The notes under the pieces: generated by a model
The model's database searches: none
The model's input: only the letters and a program-made list of their open reading frames with translations
What the model was told of the DNA's origin: nothing
Part shown: piece by piece, positions 6,129 to 9,688 of the stretch
How the letters are laid out: each line of letters opens with the position of its first letter
How positions within the stretch are numbered: position 1 is the stretch's first letter
Position numbers and translations under genes: made by a program
NCBI GenBank assembly: GCA_023379515.1
Contig: JAMCQQ010000120.1
Span: 1 to 9,688 of the forward strand
Length of the DNA stretch: 9,688 nt
Source of the DNA: Actinomycetota bacterium
GTDB lineage: Bacteria; Actinomycetota; Humimicrobiia; Humimicrobiales; Humimicrobiaceae
Direction of reading: 5' to 3'

Positions 6129-6163
6129 TAACTTCTCCTTTAAAACTCTCCAGAATGAAGTTA
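6129..6163. repeat. 7-bp inverted repeat in a convergent intergenic region
   Basis: TAACTTC (6129-6135) and GAAGTTA (6157-6163) are exact inverted copies around a 21-nt loop, extendable by one G·U pair. The element lies between the ends of the 285-aa gene and the specificity-subunit gene and might stabilise or end transcripts. There is no T-run after it, so it is not a classical terminator. Confidence 0.25.
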
Positions 6164-6205
6164 TATTAAGAGGCTTGATGGTACATTTTGCTCGCCCTAA
6201 TTGAC

Positions 6206-6215
6206 GATGTTAGAA
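6206..6215. repeat. Shared intergenic motif, copy 2 (GATGTTAGAA)
   Basis: GATGTTAGAA is preceded by CGCCC (6193-6197) eight bases upstream and followed by an AT-rich stretch, as in copy 1 at 3968-3989. This copy lacks the long palindrome of copy 1. It lies 26 nt past the stop of the specificity-subunit gene. Confidence 0.3.
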
Positions 6216-6240
6216 CTTATTATTTATTTAATCAATCCTT

Positions 6241-7716
6241 TTAATATAATAATTCTTTTGAAAATTTAATTTCTATTGGTTCTCCTTGAATTAAATTGAT
6301 AAGCAGATTTTGAAGAAATTGCTTTGTCTTTCGGTATGATTTGTTTAGCTGTAAAATACCTGCTTCTTTATTCCAATTTGAATCAAATTCCAAATAATCG
6401 TTACTATCCTTCATATTTATTGGTTGATCGAAATATAGCTTGTTTATTTGTAGTTTTATGTTTTTAGGAAAGTTTGGAAAAGGAATTGATGCAACTTGAG
6501 AGGCTTTAATTTCTTTCATTTTAGAACCCAAAGAAAGTCGTCCGCAATATTTTCTCCATAGGGCACTATTTAGACAAGAAGCTAAAAAAATTAAATCCTC
6601 ATCGGGTAGATTTTTTACTTTGTATATGCCTTGATTGTGGTGTCCTTTCCCATACTCCGAATAGTCATAGAAGGTAGAAATCCCCACATATTCTCCTTCC
6701 TCTCCACGTGAAGTCCTATTTATTATTAGCAAAGCATTGCTATTAAGATTATTTTGTTTGCACCTGATGGTCTCATAATTCATAATTGTTCCAAAATCAG
6801 AAATAGATGTAGGCGTTATCCAAAGATTTTCGTATTCATCAGAAGAAGAAATTTTTCTTTCAGTTGGCGTGTTACCACTTGAAATATTATTTTCAGGTAT
6901 TTGCGTAAAACCATTTACGTAATTTTTAATTTGGAAATCTATTGTTTGAAATTCGGTAGTATAAGTTCCGGTATCTATTCTTGATTTAAGAGAGATATCT
7001 TTTAATGATGGGTAAGAAAGTTTAAGGTTTTTATCATTTTGGTTTTTCAGTTCATTTTGAATAACTTCGTTTATTAAATAATGCTTATTTTTTATTTCTA
7101 ACTCTTTATTCAATAATGCATTTACTAATTTCTCTACGTAAGTAATTACTTTATCGTTTTTAGGAAAAGGGATATAGCAATCTAAAAACAAGGTCTTTGC
7201 GTGCTTTAGGGTAGAGCCTCTTGAAACAAGCGAATAAAGTTGTTTTTTGAAAAATTCAGTTTTGAGAAAAGCTAGAAGATATAACTTATTATTTGAAACG
7301 GGTAGTTTGTATAATCCTCCTGAAATCATAAAGTTCGGATAATCTTTATCCAAAATCACAGCTTCTCCGATATTTGAGTCTTTGGAAATAAGCAAATCTC
7401 CACTCTTTAGATTTTTATTTCTAAAACAGTTGGGTAGAATATTGGTTGTGCTAACACTATCGATTTGCGGCAGAAAGTAGTCAGCTTGTAAAGCCTTCGT
7501 TCTCATAAAATAATAAGGAGATTCATTAACATAGCAATTTGAGCCTACCTCAATCCCTTTGTCAGAGTAAGTCAAAGTTCGATCTAACAAATTTTTTACT
7601 TGGGTTTTTTCTTTATTGTTGATAACAATACCTTCATAATTTGCCGGAGAAAAGGAAAAGTAATTGGTCTCTATATCCTTCGTTGTAACAAATTTTACCG
7701 TTCTTACGTAGCTCAT
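6241..7716 (-). CDS. Restriction-modification specificity (S) subunit, two target-recognition domains
   Basis: This 491-aa protein recognises the DNA target for the nuclease-methylase encoded just upstream. It has the two-repeat plan of S subunits. TRD1 (about 20-185) has KSGDLLISKDSNIGEAVI (104-121) and ends with SRGSTLKHAKTLFLDCYIPFP (starts 165). A helical spacer follows (about 188-228, VEKLVNALLNKELEIKNKHY). TRD2 (about 255-416) has NALLIINRTSRGEEGEYVGI (327-346) and ends with LSLGSKMKEIKASQVASIPF (394-413). A C-terminal helix lies near 455-478. The two TRDs imply a bipartite recognition site. I place the start at ATG 7716 because it overlaps the upstream TGA as ATGA, typical of translational coupling. 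An in-frame ATG at 7758 would overlap the upstream gene by 46 nt and add 14 unlikely residues. No Shine-Dalgarno sequence is present. The resemblance is to BcgIB or HsdS; I leave the symbol open. Confidence 0.88.
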   Translation of the reverse strand: MSYVRTVKFVTTKDIETNYFSFSPANYEGIVINNKEKTQVKNLLDRTLTYSDKGIEVGSNCYVNESPYYFMRTKALQADYFLPQIDSVSTTNILPNCFRNKNLKSGDLLISKDSNIGEAVILDKDYPNFMISGGLYKLPVSNNKLYLLAFLKTEFFKKQLYSLVSRGSTLKHAKTLFLDCYIPFPKNDKVITYVEKLVNALLNKELEIKNKHYLINEVIQNELKNQNDKNLKLSYPSLKDISLKSRIDTGTYTTEFQTIDFQIKNYVNGFTQIPENNISSGNTPTERKISSSDEYENLWITPTSISDFGTIMNYETIRCKQNNLNSNALLIINRTSRGEEGEYVGISTFYDYSEYGKGHHNQGIYKVKNLPDEDLIFLASCLNSALWRKYCGRLSLGSKMKEIKASQVASIPFPNFPKNIKLQINKLYFDQPINMKDSNDYLEFDSNWNKEAGILQLNKSYRKTKQFLQNLLINLIQGEPIEIKFSKELLY

Positions 7717-8312
7717 AAAAACAATTTTTGTAGGGTTTCTTCTTGCGTGAGTGCCCATTTTTTAAATTCTGATATTGTATCCGTGAATTCTTCGTCTAAT
7801 AGAGGGTTACCTTCTTTATCTATTTCTACCTCAAAATTTCTTGGATCAAATTTATAAGTTGGTATTAAATGTTTTACTCTTTTTATTGTCTTTACTTCGT
7901 AGCCAACTTTCTTTATATCTCTGATAAATACCTCATATCCTCTGTCAATCAACTTTGTTAAATCGTCTTTAGGAGGTTTATATGCGATAACTAACGTTGT
8001 ATTAACTCCCGTATCAGCAAATACGTTTGACGGTAGATCGAATGTTGCAACCAATCTCATTTTCTCTAAAAGCCATTTTCGAGCATTCGCCCATCTATCA
8101 ATTGAGGCAATCGAATTTGATAATACAATCCCAAGTCTGCCGCCATCCGCAAGGATTCTATAAGCATTCTCTAGAAACACAAGTCCTAAATCGATAGAAT
8201 TTCCATATCTTGATAAATGCCATAGTTCATACATTTCAATTATCTTTTTCTCTCTATCAGTTCTTGGTTCAAATTTTCTAGCATCACCGAAAGGTGGATT
8301 TGTAAGAACCAC
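7713..8312 (-). CDS. N6-adenine methyltransferase, C-terminal part of the interrupted nuclease-methylase
   Basis: This 199-aa reading frame is the second part of a gene split by one in-frame TGA at 8427-8429; it continues the upstream frame with no shift. It starts at the first usable codon after the break, GTG 8312, only a few codons before motif IV, NPPFG (NPPF at 8289-8300), the catalytic loop of adenine-N6 methylases. Further family features are SIDLGLVFLENAYRILADGG, GRLGIVLSNSIASIDRW, VATFDLPSNVFADTGVNTT and the terminal QEETLQKLFL. The 38 codons between the TGA and this start also read as good protein in the same frame (such as FDSRGNLVELDPLLHSKGNW). This argues that the two parts were one gene. 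Alone it lacks the SAM-binding motif I, so it should be inactive unless readthrough occurs. Its TGA stop overlaps the S-subunit ATG. Confidence 0.8.
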   Translation of the reverse strand: MVLTNPPFGDARKFEPRTDREKKIIEMYELWHLSRYGNSIDLGLVFLENAYRILADGGRLGIVLSNSIASIDRWANARKWLLEKMRLVATFDLPSNVFADTGVNTTLVIAYKPPKDDLTKLIDRGYEVFIRDIKKVGYEVKTIKRVKHLIPTYKFDPRNFEVEIDKEGNPLLDEEFTDTISEFKKWALTQEETLQKLFL

Positions 8313-8426
8313 ATCAAATTTTTTTAATTTAGTTCCGTCCTTCCAATCTTCCCAATTGCCTTTTGAATGTAATAAAGGATCAAGCTCTACAAGATTTCCT
8401 CTTGAATCAAACTTCCAAACGATTGA

Positions 8427-8429
8427 TCA
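8427..8429 (-). other. In-frame TGA interrupting the nuclease-methylase gene
   Basis: On the minus strand the frame reads Asn-Ala-Val-Leu-Gln-Trp-Lys-Pro-Asp-Leu, TGA, Ser-Ile-Val-Trp-Lys-Phe-Asp, then runs open to 7713. The stop lies within the palindrome TGATCA (8424-8429). A single base change from GGA (Gly), TGG (Trp) or CGA (Arg) would create it. It may be a true nonsense mutation, an assembly error or a readthrough site. Confidence 0.85.
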
Positions 8430-9688
8430 TAAATCGGGCTTCCATTGCAAAACAGCATTTCCATCTCCATTAAGAAGCATATTTAATTGAGCTAACATAA
8501 TCATTTGTTGATCGTTATCAACCCCATAAATATTCTTATCATCTAAATTGCTTTCCGAATTGACATAAGAAACAGATAGAAAATCTGCTATTCCAACAGT
8601 GGGATCAATAACTTTTTCATCATTTCGGGGATTAACTATTTTTACTAGAAAGTCTATCAGGGGAATTGGTGTTATAAACTGCCCTTTATCGCTTTTCGAA
8701 AATTCACTAGCAAATTTGTAAAAAACGAGTTGATAAAGGTCTGTCTTATATGATCTTACGAAACTATAATCTTGAAGTTCTTCAACTATTGTGCTTATTA
8801 CATTTATATGACTTTGATTAGTCCAATCTACACTTTTATTTAAAATATACGTATAGGCGCTAGAAGCATCATCATAAAGTTGTTTCATTCTTGAAATAAA
8901 GCCTTGAATTGTACTGTCATTCAAGGTGGTAAAATTTCGTTCTGCCTCTGTAATGTAAAAAAGTAAATCTAATTTTTCTTTTTCAGGTTGAGTTTTATAA
9001 AACTTCAGGTATGAGTTTAATCTTTGACTTCTTTTTTCATCGTGAATTTTCAGTGCCAAAATTTCTATTAAAATTTCATAGCCCCTTTGATTTTTCATTC
9101 CTAATCTATCCATTGTTTTAACAATGTCATAAATAGCATCTTTTATTTGTTGACTAAAAACACCGGTAATTATATCTAAATCATCAATCGTTCTTTTAGA
9201 ACGGTCTATAGCAATAGAGGTTGTCCTTTTAATTAACTGCTCAAATGAAGGAAATTTTACATAAGCGTCTGCTAAATGTAGAGATAAATCGTTTGTTGCG
9301 CTTTTCTCCCCTTTTAAATTATAAGATGAATCTAGTCTTAAAAATTTAGATTCCTTTCTTTGAAATAAATATAATTTCTCTGTGTCATAAATGATTCCAA
9401 GGCAAAAATTTGATTCTGATTCGTGCAACCCCGCCTTAAGTTGTTGATTATAAACAGCTTCTATATTTTTAGAATCTTCGTGTTTGAATTCAATAATTCC
9501 TATCAAATGTTTTCTTAAAAAATCAAGAGCTGTTTGATTTTTTTCTTCACGCCATTTCTTATACCAATCAAACCAATTTGGATCATCAAATATTGCTCCA
9601 TCAAGTTTAAGGGGCTTAGAATCTTTATTTCCTTTTGGAAAATAGACTTCTGCTCCGAGATAGTCTTTTTTATAAAGTCCTGATGCGA
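8427..9688 (-). CDS. BcgI-like nuclease-methyltransferase fusion, N-terminal part (partial, 5' end outside window)
   Basis: The frame is open to the right edge, so the true start lies outside; 419 residues are visible before the TGA. The first visible part is a PD-(D/E)xK-type nuclease: LDGAIFD (Asp at 9600-9602) and GIIEFKH (Glu-Phe-Lys at 9483-9491), then the NQQLKAG segment, as in the N-terminal domains of type I HsdR and BcgI-type enzymes. A long helical region (about 9400-8680) follows, typical of the stretch before an adenine methylase. It ends with LVFYKFASEFSKSDKGQFITPIPL-like sequence split here as FYKFASEF and KGQFITPIPL, the entry to the HsdM domain. Motif I DPTVGIADFL (8577-8606) and NIYGVDND then bind SAM. 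Nuclease and methylase on one chain followed by a separate S subunit is the type IIB/BcgI plan. The internal TGA cuts off the catalytic NPPF motif. Confidence 0.82.
   Translation of the reverse strand, partial: ASGLYKKDYLGAEVYFPKGNKDSKPLKLDGAIFDDPNWFDWYKKWREEKNQTALDFLRKHLIGIIEFKHEDSKNIEAVYNQQLKAGLHESESNFCLGIIYDTEKLYLFQRKESKFLRLDSSYNLKGEKSATNDLSLHLADAYVKFPSFEQLIKRTTSIAIDRSKRTIDDLDIITGVFSQQIKDAIYDIVKTMDRLGMKNQRGYEILIEILALKIHDEKRSQRLNSYLKFYKTQPEKEKLDLLFYITEAERNFTTLNDSTIQGFISRMKQLYDDASSAYTYILNKSVDWTNQSHINVISTIVEELQDYSFVRSYKTDLYQLVFYKFASEFSKSDKGQFITPIPLIDFLVKIVNPRNDEKVIDPTVGIADFLSVSYVNSESNLDDKNIYGVDNDQQMIMLAQLNMLLNGDGNAVLQWKPDL

Noticed and set aside
7600..7857. Plus-strand frame opposite the RM gene junction
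   Set aside because: It is antisense to the S and methylase coding regions and has no domain or start signal.
8427..8429. TGA read as Gly (code 25, as in Gracilibacteria/SR1) or Trp (code 4), restoring the methylase
   Set aside because: Either would rescue the gene, and with TGA as sense the methylase would end at a TAA only three codons past 7713. But the ABC, FKBP, CBS and other complete genes have no in-frame TGA, while Gly is written GGN and Trp TGG throughout.
8427..8429. Selenocysteine codon
   Set aside because: No adenine methylase is known to use selenocysteine, and no obvious SECIS-like hairpin was seen after the TGA.
1..9688. tRNA, rRNA or CRISPR array
   Set aside because: No cloverleaf-like sequence with tRNA landmarks, no rRNA-like stretch and no regularly spaced repeats were seen in the intergenic gaps, all of which are under about 275 bp.

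Overview
The window reads as AT-rich bacterial chromosome, with short intergenic gaps, mostly TAA stops and almost no Shine-Dalgarno sequences. Two traits suggest a Candidate Phyla Radiation (Patescibacteria) genome, perhaps Microgenomates-like: start codons placed directly after -10 boxes, and small anchored envelope proteins. These include a membrane-anchored FKBP, a YvlD/holin-4-like protein and an exported protein with an acidic stalk. This assignment is an inference from style and family resemblance; no rRNA or marker gene is present. The standard genetic code fits: long intact genes have no in-frame TGA, and Trp is written TGG.

Layout: 1-242 is the 3' end of a PfkB-family sugar/nucleoside kinase. 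293-2062 is a complete ABC exporter half-transporter (membrane domain plus ATPase). It converges on a minus-strand group of three envelope genes at 3208-2066: a 66-aa one-helix protein, a YvlD/phage-holin-4 family protein and an anchored FKBP prolyl isomerase. 3451-3918 is a two-CBS-domain protein. A GC-rich hairpin patch follows, then an unrecognised 309-aa protein on the minus strand (4047-4976) with a very good promoter. 5024-5201 holds a probable 53-aa ORF and an overlapping 12-codon ORF with a perfect ribosome binding site. 5249-6106 encodes an anchored extracytoplasmic protein with a Glu/Pro-rich stalk and a PepSY-like C terminus.

6241-9688 (minus strand, open at the right edge) is a restriction-modification operon. 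One polypeptide fuses a PD-(D/E)xK nuclease, a helical region and an N6-adenine methyltransferase. A specificity subunit with two target-recognition domains follows, coupled by an ATGA overlap. This is the BcgI-like (type IIB/IIG) arrangement. The nuclease-methylase frame is interrupted by a single in-frame TGA at 8427-8429, between methylase motif I and the NPPF motif. The frame is otherwise intact on both sides, so this is a recent nonsense mutation, a sequence error or readthrough.

The least explained parts are the compact, mostly SD-less promoters, the palindromic GC-rich element, a short motif shared by two convergent intergenic regions, the small ORFs at 5024-5201 and the 309-aa protein.
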